NCBI GenBank assembly: GCA_964352025.1
Contig: CAYGPZ010000007.1
Span: 1 to 64,000, forward strand
DNA from: Hirschia sp964352025
Lineage (GTDB): Bacteria; Pseudomonadota; Alphaproteobacteria; Caulobacterales; Hyphomonadaceae
Length of the DNA stretch: 64,000 bases
Direction: 5' to 3'
Below, one piece after another: positions 63,635-64,000 of this stretch. The notes beneath the pieces are model-generated. The model worked only from the letters and a program-made list of their open reading frames with translations. It did no database searches and was not told where the DNA came from. The translations under genes and the position numbers were made by a program. Every line of letters starts with the position of its first letter. The first letter of the stretch is position 1.

Positions 63635-63750
63635 TGGGGCACCAAATTTATACTAACGAATACGCCGCGTAATTGCAGGCGTGCTAAACTATCGCGTCAT
63701 AAACGCTAGCACAGCTTTTTGCACGCAAAATATCACATTCTTTAAGAATT

Positions 63751-64000
63751 TTAGTCTTTGGGCATCCCATTTTCGATTTCGTCGCGCTTTCTTTGCGCCC
63801 AAACCGACGGGTCTTCACGGCCTTCTTCACTAGCAGTCATCGCTTTGGGGTCATTTTTCAAAGCCTCAAGCTTTTCGTCTAGGTCTTTCTCCCACTCGAT
63901 GATATCTGCCGAAATATCCTCGCGTGACGATTTTTCAGGAACGCCTGAAAGGTCTGGATATCCGCGCTTGAGAACGTCAGCTTTTTGCTCCTCGTACCAA
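63751..64000 (-). CDS. C-terminal part of an unidentified protein (cut by window edge)
   Basis: The minus-strand frame is open from the right edge to TAA at 63751-63753, giving 82 residues: it contains RGYPDLSGVP, DIIEWEKDLDEKLEALKND and ends AQRKRDEIENGMPKD. The sequence is highly charged and helical, with normal codon use for this genome, so it is very likely coding. The start lies outside the window. No family was recognised. Confidence 0.7.
   Translation of the reverse strand, partial: WYEEQKADVLKRGYPDLSGVPEKSSREDISADIIEWEKDLDEKLEALKNDPKAMTASEEGREDPSVWAQRKRDEIENGMPKD

Overview
The window looks like chromosomal DNA from a marine or brackish-water alphaproteobacterium, most like the Hyphomonadaceae/Maricaulales (a low-GC genus such as Hirschia). 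This is inference from gene content: tandem cold-shock-domain protein, NDUFS4-like complex I subunit, DUF3297, DUF599, class II DAHP synthase, GlpX, AHL synthase, and an overall composition I judge to be in the mid-40s percent GC. About 55 protein genes and four tRNA genes (one cut by the left edge) are supportable. There is no rRNA, no CRISPR array and no complete insertion sequence.

Layout. 1-6.7 kb: tRNA-Leu (partial), NAD(P)HX repair enzyme, glnB-glnA nitrogen control pair with a strong terminator, a transglycosylase-like lipoprotein, and parE. 6.7-13.7 kb: a beta-propeller lipoprotein, a palindromic intergenic repeat, then an operon of a TonB-dependent receptor plus an ABC ATPase and two DUF3526-type permeases. 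13.9-20.1 kb: an accessory stretch with a solo tyrosine recombinase, an exported protein, a LuxI-type AHL synthase with a long C-terminal extension and no LuxR partner, DUF3297, a helix-turn-helix protein in locally GC-rich DNA, and an AT-rich two-gene unit (soluble protein plus multi-spanning membrane protein) of unknown function. 20.1-31.4 kb: uvrB, a membrane PAS-GGDEF-EAL protein, a processive-type GT2 glycosyltransferase, DUF599, an M1 peptidase overlapping a DUF6702 gene, and a pseudaminic-acid-associated methylase.

31.4-39.6 kb: nadE followed by the most notable locus, an H-NOX haem sensor whose gene overlaps a PAS histidine kinase, followed in the same operon by a receiver-HDOD protein and a receiver-degenerate HD-GYP protein. 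Next to it lie a receiver fused to a kinase-like module lacking its phospho-acceptor histidine and a receiver-PAS-LuxR transcription factor. Together they look like a branched nitric-oxide (or oxygen) phosphorelay with four receivers and one active kinase. 39.6-47.5 kb: a nucleotide-sugar aminotransferase/dehydrogenase pair, an RNase H-fold-like protein, HU, a MATE transporter, class II DAHP synthase, and an orphan ParA-like ATPase with a small translationally coupled partner. 47.5-64 kb: gor, rpiA, glmU, gph, a LacI-family regulator with CG-centred palindromes on both sides and a TalC-type transaldolase next to it, tRNA-Arg, an NDUFS4-like subunit, a CbiX-like protein, tRNA-Pro, DUF192, tandem CSD protein, tRNA-Glu, recJ, glpX, hom, an aminotransferase, and the 3' end of a further gene.

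Functionally the core is nitrogen assimilation, central carbon metabolism (GlpX, RpiA, TalC, Gph), cell-wall precursor supply (GlmU), amino-acid synthesis and DNA repair or topology. Signalling (PII, AHL, c-di-GMP, H-NOX) is unusually dense. All statements come from reading the sequence; no database search was run.
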